From Eupeodes corollae (taxonomy: Eukaryota > Arthropoda > Insecta > Diptera > Syrphidae), in assembly GCF_945859685.1 (NCBI RefSeq), contig NC_079147.1, positions 238,882,765 to 238,946,764 of the forward strand: 64,000 nucleotides of DNA. Reading direction: 5' to 3'. The notes beneath the pieces are model-generated. The model had not been told where the DNA came from. It saw only the letters and a program-made list of their open reading frames with translations, and ran no database searches. Shown piece after piece: positions 49,601 to 63,000 of this stretch. A program made the position numbers and the translations under genes. The stretch's first letter is position 1. Each line of letters begins with the position of its first letter.

Positions 49601-52600
49601 GGAATTTCGACCCTGCCCATGACAAATTATGTGTCGGTGGCATTATGTTCATAAGCAAGCCGTGAAAAAAGATGCGATTTTCACTGCTTGATAGGAAATT
49701 AATACACCTTTCTAACGATGTGAACATCCTCACAATTATCGACAATTTTGAATTTTTCATTTTTTCGAAAAAATCGTGGGCTAACCCCTTGTCTAAAAAT
49801 AACAACTTTTTCATTATTGTTCTGGACCCCACCAAGATATACATCAAAAGAAAGGTCTTTTTAAGCTCTATCCATGCCTGCAAACCAAAAGATTTTTCGA
49901 GCTCTATCTTCAGAAATATTTGTAGTATTGTAAAATTACGGAATTTCGACCCTGCCCATGACAAATTATGTGTCGGTGGCATTATATCCTGAACCAAGCC
50001 TTGAAAAAAGATGCGATTTTCATTGCTTGACAGGAAATTAATACACCTTTCTAACGATGTGAACATCCTCACAATTATCGACAATTTTGAATTTTTCATT
50101 TTTTCGAAAAAATCGTGGGCTAACCCCTTGTTTAAAAATAACAATTTTTTCATTATTGTTCTGGACCCCACCAAGATATACATCAAAAGAAAGGTCTTTT
50201 TAAGCTCTATCCATGCCTGCAAACCAAAAGATTTTTCGAGCTCTATCTTCAGAAATATTTGTAGTATTGTAGAATTACGGAATTTCGACCCTGCCCATGA
50301 CAAATTATGTGTCGGTGGCATTATGTTCATAAGCAAGCCGTGAAAAAAGATGCGATTTTCACTGCTTGATAGGAAATTAATACACCTTTCTAACGATGCG
50401 AACATCCTCACAATTATCGACAATTTTGAATTTTTCATTTTTTCGAAAAAATCGTGGGCTAACCCCTTGTCTAAAAATAACAATTTTTTCATTATTGTTC
50501 TGGACCCCACCAAGATATACATCAAAAGAAAGGTCTTTTTAAGCTCTATCCATGACTGCAAACCAAAAGATTTTTCGAGCTCTATCTTCAGAAATATTTG
50601 TAGTATTGTAGAATTACGGAATTTCGACCCTGCCCATGACAAATTATGTGTCGGTGGCATTATGTTCATAAGCAAGCCGTGAAAAAAGATGCGATTTTCA
50701 CTGCTTGATAGGAAATTAATACACCTTTCTAACGATGTGAACATCCTCACAATTATCGACAATTTTGAATTTTTCATTTTTTCGAAAAAATCGTGGGCTA
50801 ACCCCTTGTCTAAAAATAACAACTTTTTCATTATTGTTCTGGACCCCACCAAGATATACATCAAAAGAAAGGTCTTTTTAAGCTCTATCCATGCCTGCAA
50901 ACCAAAAGATTTTTCGAGCTCTATCTTCAGAAATATTTGTAGTATTGTAGAATTACGGAATTTCGACCCTGCCCATGACAAATTATGTGTCGGTGGCATT
51001 ATGTACATAAGCAAGCCTTGAAAAAAGATTCGATTCTCACTGCTTGATAGAAAATTAATACACCTTTCTAACGATGCGAACATCCTCACAATTATCGACA
51101 ATTTTGAATTTTTCATTTTTTCGAAAAAATCGTGGGCTAACCCCTTGTCTAAAAATAACAATTTTTTCATTATTGTTCTGGACCCCACCAAGATATACAT
51201 CAAAAGAAAGGTCTTTTTAAGCTCTATCCATGCCTGCAAACCAAAAGATTTTTCGAGCTCTATCTTCAGAAATATTTGTAGTATTGTAGAATTACGGAAT
51301 TTCGACCGTGCCCATGACAAATTATGTGTCGGTGGCATTATGTTCATAAGCAAGCCGTGAAAAAAGATGCGATTTTCACTGCTTGATAGGAAATTAATAC
51401 ACCTTTCTAACGATGTGAACATCCTCACAATTATCGACAATTTTGAATTTTTCATTTTTTCGAAAAAATCGTGGGCTAACCCCTTGTCTAAAAATAACAA
51501 CTTTTTCATTATTGTTCTGGACCCCACCAAGATATACATCAAAAGAAAGGTCTTTTTAAGCTCTATCCATGCCTGCAAACCAAAAGATTTTTCGAGCTCT
51601 ATCTTCAGAAATATTTGTAGTATTGTAGAATTACGGAATTTCGACCCTGCCCATGACAAATTATGTGTCGGTGGCATTATGTTCATAAGCAAGCCGTGAA
51701 AAAAGATGCGATTTTAACTGCTTGATAGGAAATTAATACACCTTTCTAACGATGTGAACATCCTCACAATTATCGACAATTTTGAATTTTTCATTTTTTC
51801 GAAAAAATCGTGGGCTAACCCCTTGTCTAAAAATAACAACTTATTCATTATTGTTCTGGACCCCACCAAGATATACATCAAAAGAAAGGTCTTTTTAAGC
51901 TCTATCCATGCCTGCAAACCAAAAGATTTTTCGAGCTCTATCTTCAGAAATATTTGTAGTATTGTAAAATTACGGAATTTCGACCCTGCCCATGACAAAT
52001 TATGTGTCGGTGGCATTATGTCCTGAACCAAGCCTTGAAAAAAGATGCGATTTTCACTGCTTGACAGGAAATTAATACACCTTTCTAACGATGTGAACAT
52101 CCTCACAATTATCGACAATTTTGAATTTTTCATTTTTTCGAAAAAATCGTGGGCTAACCCCTTGTTTAAAAATAACAATTTTTTCATTATTGTTCTGGAC
52201 CCCACCAAGATATACATCAAAAGAAAGGTCTTTTTAAGCTCTATCCATGCCTGCAAACCAAAAGATTTTTCGAGCTCTATCTTCAGAAATATTTGTAGTA
52301 TTGTAGAATTACGGAATTTCGACCCTGCCCATGACAAATTATGTGTCGGTGGCATTATGTTCATAAGCAAGCCGTGAAAAAAGATGCGATTTTCACTGCT
52401 TGATAGGAAATTAATACACCTTTCTAACGATGTGAACATCCTCACAATTATCGACAATTTTGAATTTTTCATTTTTTCGAAAAAATCGTGGGCTAACCCC
52501 TTGTCTAAAAATAACAACTTTTTCATTATTGTTCTGGACCCCACCAAGATATACATCAAAAGAAAGGTCTTTTTAAGCTCTATCCATGCCTGCAAACCAA

Positions 52601-54078
52601 AAGATTTTTCGAGCTCTATCTTCAGAAATATTTGTAGTATTGTAAAATTACGGAATTTCGACCCTGCCCATGACAAATTATGTGTCGGTGGCATTATGTC
52701 CTGAACCAAGCCTTGAAAAAAGATGCGATTTTCACTGCTTGACAGGAAATTAATACACCTTTCTAACGATGTGAACATCCTCACAATTATCGACAATTTT
52801 GAATTTTTCATTTTTTCGAAAAAATCGTGGGCTAACCCCTTGTTTAAAAATAACAATTTTTTCATTATTGTTCTGGACCCCACCAAGATATACATCAAAA
52901 GAAAGGTCTTTTTAAGCTCTATCCATGCCTGCAAACCAAAAGATTTTTCGAGCTCTATCTTCAGAAATATTTGTAGTATTGTAGAATTACGGAATTTCGA
53001 CCCTGCCCATGACAAATTATGTGTCGGTGGCATTATGTTCATAAGCAAGCCGTGAAAAAAGATGCGATTTTCACTGCTTGATAGGAAATTAATACACCTT
53101 TCTAACGATGTGAACATCCTCACAATTATCGACAATTTTGAATTTTTCATTTTTTCGAAAAAATCGTGGGCTAACCCCTTGTCTAAAAATAACAACTTTT
53201 TCATTATTGTTCTGGACCCCACCAAGATATACATCAAAAGAAAGGTCTTTTTAAGCTCTATCCATGCCTGCAAACCAAAAGATTTTTCGAGCTCTATCTT
53301 CAGAAATATTTGTAGTATTGTAGAATTACGGAATTTCGACCCTGCCCATGACAAATTATGTGTCGGTGGCATTATGTACATAAGCAAGCCTTGAAAAAAG
53401 ATTCGATTCTCACTGCTTGATAGAAAATTAATACACCTTTCTAACGATGCGAACATCCTCACAATTATCGACAATTTTGAATTTTTCATTTTTTCGAAAA
53501 AATCGTGGGCTAACCCCTTGTCTAAAAATAACAATTTTTTCATTATTGTTCTGGACCCCACCAAGATATACATCAAAAGAAAGGTCTTTTTAAGCTCTAT
53601 CCATGACTGCAAACCAAAAGATTTTTCGAGCTCTATCTTCAGAAATATTTGTAGTATTGTAGAATTACGGAATTTCGACCCTGCCCATGACAAATTATGT
53701 GTCGGTGGCATTATGTCCTGAACCAAGCCTTGAAAAAAGATACGATTTTCACTGCTTGATAGGAAATTAATACACCTTTCTAACGATGTGAACATCCTCA
53801 CAATTATCGACAATTTTGAATTTTTCATTTTTTCGAAAAAATCGTGGGCTAACCCCTTGTTTAAAAATAACAATTTTTTCATTATTGTTCTAGACCCCAC
53901 CAAGATATACATCAAAAGAAAGGTCTTTTTAAGCTCTATCCATGCCTGCAAACCAAAAGATTTTTCGAGCTCTATCTTCAGAAATATTTGTAGTATTGTA
54001 GAATTACGGAATTTCGACCGTGCCCATGACAAATTATGTGTCGGTGGCATTATGTTCATAAGCAAGCCGTGAAAAAAG

Positions 54079-57000
54079 ATGCGATTTTCACTGCTTGATA
54101 GGAAATTAATACACCTTTCTAACGATGTGAACATCCTCACAATTATCGACAATTTTGAATTTAGCATTTTTTCGAAAAAATCGTGGGCTAACCCCTTGTC
54201 TAAAAATAACAACTTTTTCATTATTGTTCTGGACCCCACCAAGATATACATCAAAAGAAAGGTCTTTTTAAGCTCTATCCATGCCTGCAAACCAAAAGAT
54301 TTTTCGAGCTCTATCTTCAGAAATATTTGTAGTATTGTAGAATTACGGAATTTCGACCCTGCCCATGACAAATTATGTGTCGGTGGCATTATGTCCTGAA
54401 CCAAGCCTTGAAAAAAGATGCGATTTTCACTGCTTGATAGGAAATTAATACACCTTTCTAACGATGTGAACATCCTCACAATTATCGACAATTTTGAATT
54501 TTTCATTTTTTCGAAAAAATCGTGGGCTAACCCCTTGTCTAAAAATAACAACTTTTTCATTATTGTTCTGGACCCCACCAAGATATACATCAAAAGAAAG
54601 GTCTTTTTAAGCTCTATCCATGCCTGCAAACCAAAAGATTTTTCGAGCTCTATCTTCAGAAATATTTGTAGTATTGTAAAATTACGGAATTTCGACCCTG
54701 CCCATGACAAATTATGTGTCGGTGGCATTATGTCCTGAACCAAGCCTTGAAAAAAGATGCGATTTTCACTGCTTGACAGGAAATTAATACACCTTTCTAA
54801 CGATGTGAACATCCTCACAATTATCGACAATTTTGAATTTTTCATTTTTTCGAAAAAATCGTGGGCTAACCCCTTGTCTAAAAATAACAACTTTTTCATT
54901 ATTGTTCTGGACCCCACCAAGATATACATCAAAAGAAAGGTCTTTTTAAGCTCTATCCATGCCTGCAAACCAAAAGATTTTTCGAGCTCTATCTTCAGAA
55001 ATATTTGTAGTATTGTAGAATTACGGAATTTCGACCCTGCCCATGACAAATTATGTGTCGGTGGCATTATGTACATAAGCAAGCCTTGAAAAAAGATTCG
55101 ATTCTCACTGCTTGATAGAAAATTAATACACCTTTCTAACGATGCGAACATCCTCACAATTATCGACAATTTTGAATTTTTCATTTTTTCGAAAAAATCG
55201 TGGGCTAACCCCTTGTCTAAAAATAACAACTTTTTCATTATTGTTCTGGACCCCACCAAGATATACATCAAAAGAAAGGTCTTTTTAAGCTCTATCCATG
55301 CCTGCAAACCAAAAGATTTTTCGAGCTCTATCTTCAGAAATATTTGTAGTATTGTAGAATTACGGAATTTCGACCCTGCCCATGACAAATTATGTGTCGG
55401 TGGCATTATGTTCATAAGCAAGCCGTGAAAAAAGATGCGATTTTCACTGCTTGATAGGAAATTAATACACCTTTCTAACGATGTGAACATCCTCACAATT
55501 ATCGACAATTTTGAATTTTTCATTTTTTCGAAAAAATCGTGGGCTAACCCCTTGTCTAAAAATAACAACTTTTTCATTATTGTTCTGGACCCCACCAAGA
55601 TATACATCAAAAGAAAGGTCTTTTTAAGCTCTATCCATGCCTGCAAACCAAAAGATTTTTCGAGCTCTATCTTCAGAAATATTTGTAGTATTGTAGAATT
55701 ACGGAATTTCGACCCTGCCCATGACAAATTATGTGTCGGTGGCATTATGTACATAAGCAAGCCTTGAAAAAAGATTCGATTCTCACTGCTTGATAGAAAA
55801 TTAATACACCTTTCTAACGATGCGAACATCCTCACAATTATCGACAATTTTGAATTTTTCATTTTTTCGAAAAAATCGTGGGCTAACCCCTTGTCTAAAA
55901 ATAACAACTTTTTCATTATTGTTCTGGACCCCACCAAGATATACATCAAAAGAAAGGTCTTTTTAAGCTCTATCCATGCCTGCAAACCAAAAGATTTTTC
56001 GAGCTCTATCTTCAGAAATATTTGTAGTATTGTAGAATTACGGAATTTCGACCCTGCCCATGACAAATTATGTGTCGGTGGCATTATGTTCATAAGCAAG
56101 CCGTGAAAAAAGATGCGATTTTCACTGCTTGATAGGAAATTAATACACCTTTCTAACGATGTGAACATCCTCACAATTATCGACAATTTTGAATTTTTCA
56201 TTTTTTCGAAAAAATCGTGGGCTAACCCCTTGTCTAAAAATAACAACTTTTTCATTATTGTTCTGGACCCCACCAAGATATACATCAAAAGAAAGGTCTT
56301 TTTAAGCTCTATCCATGCCTGCAAACCAAAAGATTTTTCGAGCTCTATCTTCAGAAATATTTGTAGTATTGTAGAATTACGGAATTTCGACCCTGCCCAT
56401 GACAAATTATGTGTCGGTGGCATTATGTACATAAGCAAGCCTTGAAAAAAGATTCGATTCTCACTGCTTGATAGAAAATTAATACACCTTTCTAACGATG
56501 CGAACATCCTCACAATTATCGACAATTTTGAATTTTTCATTTTTTCGAAAAAATCGTGGGCTAACCCCTTGTCTAAAAATAACAATTTTTTCATTATTGT
56601 TCTGGACCCCACCAAGATATACATCAAAAGAAAGGTCTTTTTAAGCTCTATCCATGACTGCAAACCAAAAGATTTTTCGAGCTCTATCTTCAGAAATATT
56701 TGTAGTATTGTAGAATTACGGAATTTCGACCCTGCCCATGACAAATTATGTGTCGGTGGCATTATGTCCTGAACCAAGCCTTGAAAAAAGATACGATTTT
56801 CACTGCTTGATAGGAAATTAATACACCTTTCTAACGATGTGAACATCCTCACAATTATCGACAATTTTGAATTTTTCATTTTTTCGAAAAAATCGTGGGC
56901 TAACCCCTTGTTTAAAAATAACAATTTTTTCATTATTGTTCTAGACCCCACCAAGATATACATCAAAAGAAAGGTCTTTTTAAGCTCTATCTATGCCTGC

Positions 57001-60000
57001 AAACCAAAAGATTTTTCGAGCTCTATCTTCAGAAATATTTGTAGTATTGTAGAATTACGGAATTTCGACCCTGCCCATGACAAATTATGTGTCGGTGGCA
57101 TTATGTTCATAAGCAAGCCGTGAAAAAAGATGCGATTTTCACTGCTTGATAGGAAATTAATACACCTTTCTAACGATGTGAACATCCTCACAATTATCGA
57201 CAATTTTGAATTTAGCATTTTTTCGAAAAAATCGTGGGCTAACCCCTTGTCTAAAAATAACAACTTTTTCATTATTGTTCTGGACCCCACCAAGATATAC
57301 ATCAAAAGAAAGGTCTTTTTAAGCTCTATCCATGCCTGCAAACCAAAAGATTTTTCGAGCTCTATCTTCAGAAATATTTGTAGTATTGTAGAATTACGGA
57401 ATTTCGACCCTGCCCATGACAAATTATGTGTCGGTGGCATTATGTCCTGAACCAAGCCTTGAAAAAAGATGCGATTTTCACTGCTTGATAGGAAATTAAT
57501 ACACCTTTCTAACGATGTGAACATCCTCACAATTATCGACAATTTTGAATTTTTCATTTTTTCGAAAAAATCGTGGGCTAACCCCTTGTCTAAAAATAAC
57601 AACTTTTTCATTATTGTTCTGGACCCCACCAAGATATACATCAAAAGAAAGGTCTTTTTAAGCTCTATCCATGCCTGCAAACCAAAAGATTTTTCGAGCT
57701 CTATCTTCAGAAATATTTGTAGTATTGTAAAATTACGGAATTTCGACCCTGCCCATGACAAATTATGTGTCGGTGGCATTATGTCCTGAACCAAGCCTTG
57801 AAAAAAGATGCGATTTTCACTGCTTGACAGGAAATTAATACACCTTTCTAACGATGTGAACATCCTCACAATTATCGACAATTTTGAATTTTTCATTTTT
57901 TCGAAAAAATCGTGGGCTAACCCCTTGTCTAAAAATAACAACTTTTTCATTATTGTTCTGGACCCCACCAAGATATACATCAAAAGAAAGGTCTTTTTAA
58001 GCTCTATCCATGCCTGCAAACCAAAAGATTTTTCGAGCTCTATCTTCAGAAATATTTGTAGTATTGTAGAATTACGGAATTTCGACCCTGCCCATGACAA
58101 ATTATGTGTCGGTGGCATTATGTACATAAGCAAGCCTTGAAAAAAGATTCGATTCTCACTGCTTGATAGAAAATTAATACACCTTTCTAACGATGCGAAC
58201 ATCCTCACAATTATCGACAATTTTGAATTTTTCATTTTTTCGAAAAAATCGTGGGCTAACCCCTTGTTTAAAAATAACAATTTTTTCATTATTGTTCTGG
58301 ACCCCACCAAGATATACATCAAAAGAAAGGTCTTTTTAAGCTCTATCCATGCCTGCAAACCAAAAGATTTTTCGAGCTCTATCTTCAGAAATATTTGTAG
58401 TATTGTAGAATTACGGAATTTCGACCCTGCCCATGACAAATTATGTGTCGGTGGCATTATGTTCATAAGCAAGCCGTGAAAAAAGATGCGATTTTCACTG
58501 CTTGATAGGAAATTAATACACCTTTCTAACGATGTGAACATCCTCACAATTATCGACAATTTTGAATTTTTCATTTTTTCGAAAAAATCGTGGGCTAACC
58601 CCTTGTCTAAAAATAACAACTTTTTCATTATTGTTCTGGACCCCACCAAGATATACATCAAAAGAAAGGTCTTTTTAAGCTCTATCCATGCCTGCAAACC
58701 AAAAGATTTTTCGAGCTCTATCTTCAGAAATATTTGTAGTATTGTAAAATTACGGAATTTCGACCCTGCCCATGACAAATTATGTGTCGGTGGCATTATG
58801 TCCTGAACCAAGCCTTGAAAAAAGATGCGATTTTCACTGCTTGACAGGAAATTAATACACCTTTCTAACGATGTGAACATCCTCACAATTATCGACAATT
58901 TTGAATTTTTCATTTTTTCGAAAAAATCGTGGGCTAACCCCTTGTTTAAAAATAACAATTTTTTCATTATTGTTCTAGACCCCACCAAGATATACATCAA
59001 AAGAAAGGTCTTTTTAAGCTCTATCCATGCCTGCAAACCAAAAGATTTTTCGAGCTCTATCTTCAGAAATATTTGTAGTATTGTAGAATTACGGAATTTC
59101 GACCCTGCCCATGACAAATTATGTGTCGGTGGCATTATGTTCATAAGCAAGCCGTGAAAAAAGATGCGATTTTCACTGCTTGATAGGAAATTAATACACC
59201 TTTCTAACGATGTGAACATCCTCACAATTATCGACAATTTTGAATTTTTCATTTTTTCGAAAAAATCGTGGGCTAACCCCTTGTCTAAAAATAACAACTT
59301 TTTCATTATTGTTCTGGACCCCACCAAGATATACATCAAAAGAAAGGTCTTTTTAAGCTCTATCCATGCCTGCAAACCAAAAGATTTTTCGAGCTCTATC
59401 TTCAGAAATATTTGTAGTATTGTAGAATTACGGAATTTCGACCCTGCCCATGACAAATTATGTGTCGGTGGCATTATGTACATAAGCAAGCCTTGAAAAA
59501 AGATTCGATTCTCACTGCTTGATAGAAAATTAATACACCTTTCTAACGATGCGAACATCCTCACAATTATCGACAATTTTGAATTTTTCATTTTTTCGAA
59601 AAAATCGTGGGCTAACCCCTTGTCTAAAAATAACAATTTTTTCATTATTGTTCTGGACCCCACCAAGATATACATCAAAAGAAAGGTCTTTTTAAGCTCT
59701 ATCCATGACTGCAAACCAAAAGATTTTTCGAGCTCTATCTTCAGAAATATTTGTAGTATTGTAGAATTACGGAATTTCGACCCTGCCCATGACAAATTAT
59801 GTGTCGGTGGCATTATGTCCTGAACCAAGCCTTGAAAAAAGATACGATTTTCACTGCTTGATAGGAAATTAATACACCTTTCTAACGATGTGAACATCCT
59901 CACAATTATCGACAATTTTGAATTTTTCATTTTTTCGAAAAAATCGTGGGCTAACCCCTTGTTTAAAAATAACAATTTTTTCATTATTGTTCTAGACCCC

Positions 60001-63000
60001 ACCAAGATATACATCAAAAGAAAGGTCTTTTTAAGCTCTATCCATGCCTGCAAACCAAAAGATTTTTCGAGCTCTATCTTCAGAAATATTTGTAGTATTG
60101 TAGAATTACGGAATTTCGACCGTGCCCATGACAAATTATGTGTCGGTGGCATTATGTTCATAAGCAAGCCGTGAAAAAAGATGCGATTTTCACTGCTTGA
60201 TAGGAAATTAATACACCTTTCTAACGATGTGAACATCCTCACAATTATCGACAATTTTGAATTTAGCATTTTTTCGAAAAAATCGTGGGCTAACCCCTTG
60301 TCTAAAAATAACAACTTTTTCATTATTGTTCTGGACCCCACCAAGATATACATCAAAAGAAAGGTCTTTTTAAGCTCTATCCATGCCTGCAAACCAAAAG
60401 ATTTTTCGAGCTCTATCTTCAGAAATATTTGTAGTATTGTAGAATTACGGAATTTCGACCCTGCCCATGACAAATTATGTGTCGGTGGCATTATGTCCTG
60501 AACCAAGCCTTGAAAAAAGATGCGATTTTCACTGCTTGATAGGAAATTAATACACCTTTCTAACGATGTGAACATCCTCACAATTATCGACAATTTTGAA
60601 TTTTTCATTTTTTCGAAAAAATCGTGGGCTAACCCCTTGTCTAAAAATAACAACTTTTTCATTATTGTTCTGGACCCCACCAAGATATACATCAAAAGAA
60701 AGGTCTTTTTAAGCTCTATCCATGCCTGCAAACCAAAAGATTTTTCGAGCTCTATCTTCAGAAATATTTGTAGTATTGTAAAATTACGGAATTTCGACCC
60801 TGCCCATGACAAATTATGTGTCGGTGGCATTATGTCCTGAACCAAGCCTTGAAAAAAGATGCGATTTTCACTGCATGACAGGAAATTAATACACCTTTCT
60901 AACGATGTGAACATCCTCACAATTATCGACAATTTTGAATTTTTCATTTTTTCGAAAAAATCGTGGGCTAACCCCTTGTCTAAAAATAACAACTTTTTCA
61001 TTATTGTTCTGGACCCCACCAAGATATACATCAAAAGAAAGGTCTTTTTAAGCTCTATCCATGCCTGCAAACCAAAAGATTTTTCGAGCTCTATCTTCAG
61101 AAATATTTGTAGTATTGTAGAATTACGGAATTTCGACCCTGCCCATGACAAATTATGTGTCGGTGGCATTATGTACATAAGCAAGCCTTGAAAAAAGATT
61201 CGATTCTCACTGCTTGATAGAAAATTAATACACCTTTCTAACGATGCGAACATCCTCACAATTATCGACAATTTTGAATTTTTCATTTTTTCGAAAAAAT
61301 CGTGGGCTAACCCCTTGTCTAAAAATAACAACTTTTTCATTATTGTTCTGGACCCCACCAAGATATACATCAAAAGAAAGGTCTTTTTAAGCTCTATCCA
61401 TGCCTGCAAACCAAAAGATTTTTCGAGCTCTATCTTCAGAAATATTTGTAGTATTGTAGAATTACGGAATTTCGACCCTGCCCATGACAAATTATGTGTC
61501 GGTGGCATTATGTTCATAAGCAAGCCGTGAAAAAAGATGCGATTTTCACTGCTTGATAGGAAATTAATACACCTTTCTAACGATGTGAACATCCTCACAA
61601 TTATCGACAATTTTGAATTTTTCATTTTTTCGAAAAAATCGTGGGCTAACCCCTTGTCTAAAAATAACAACTTTTTCATTATTGTTCTGGACCCCACCAA
61701 GATATACATCAAAAGAAAGGTCTTTTTAAGCTCTATCCATGCCTGCAAACCAAAAGATTTTTCGAGCTCTATCTTCAGAAATATTTGTAGTATTGTAGAA
61801 TTACGGAATTTCGACCCTGCCCATGACAAATTATGTGTCGGTGGCATTATGTACATAAGCAAGCCTTGAAAAAAGATTCGATTCTCACTGCTTGATAGAA
61901 AATTAATACACCTTTCTAACGATGCGAACATCCTCACAATTATCGACAATTTTGAATTTTTCATTTTTTCGAAAAAATCGTGGGCTAACCCCTTGTCTAA
62001 AAATAACAACTTTTTCATTATTGTTCTGGACCCCACCAAGATATACATCAAAAGAAAGGTCTTTTTAAGCTCTATCCATGCCTGCAAACCAAAAGATTTT
62101 TCGAGCTCTATCTTCAGAAATATTTGTAGTATTGTAGAATTACGGAATTTCGACCCTGCCCATGACAAATTATGTGTCGGTGGCATTATGTTCATAAGCA
62201 AGCCGTGAAAAAAGATGCGATTTTCACTGCTTGATAGGAAATTAATACACCTTTCTAACGATGTGAACATCCTCACAATTATCGACAATTTTGAATTTTT
62301 CATTTTTTCGAAAAAATCGTGGGCTAACCCCTTGTCTAAAAATAACAACTTTTTCATTATTGTTCTGGACCCCACCAAGATATACATCAAAAGAAAGGTC
62401 TTTTTAAGCTCTATCCATGCCTGCAAACCAAAAGATTTTTCGAGCTCTATCTTCAGAAATATTTGTAGTATTGTAGAATTACGGAATTTCGACCCTGCCC
62501 ATGACAAATTATGTGTCGGTGGCATTATGTACATAAGCAAGCCTTGAAAAAAGATTCGATTCTCACTGCTTGATAGAAAATTAATACACCTTTCTAACGA
62601 TGCGAACATCCTCACAATTATCGACAATTTTGAATTTTTCATTTTTTCGAAAAAATCGTGGGCTAACCCCTTGTCTAAAAATAACAATTTTTTCATTATT
62701 GTTCTGGACCCCACCAAGATATACATCAAAAGAAAGGTCTTTTTAAGCTCTATCCATGACTGCAAACCAAAAGATTTTTCGAGCTCTATCTTCAGAAATA
62801 TTTGTAGTATTGTAGAATTACGGAATTTCGACCCTGCCCATGACAAATTATGTGTCGGTGGCATTATGTCCTGAACCAAGCCTTGAAAAAAGATACGATT
62901 TTCACTGCTTGATAGGAAATTAATACACCTTTCTAACGATGTGAACATCCTCACAATTATCGACAATTTTGAATTTTTCATTTTTTCGAAAAAATCGTGG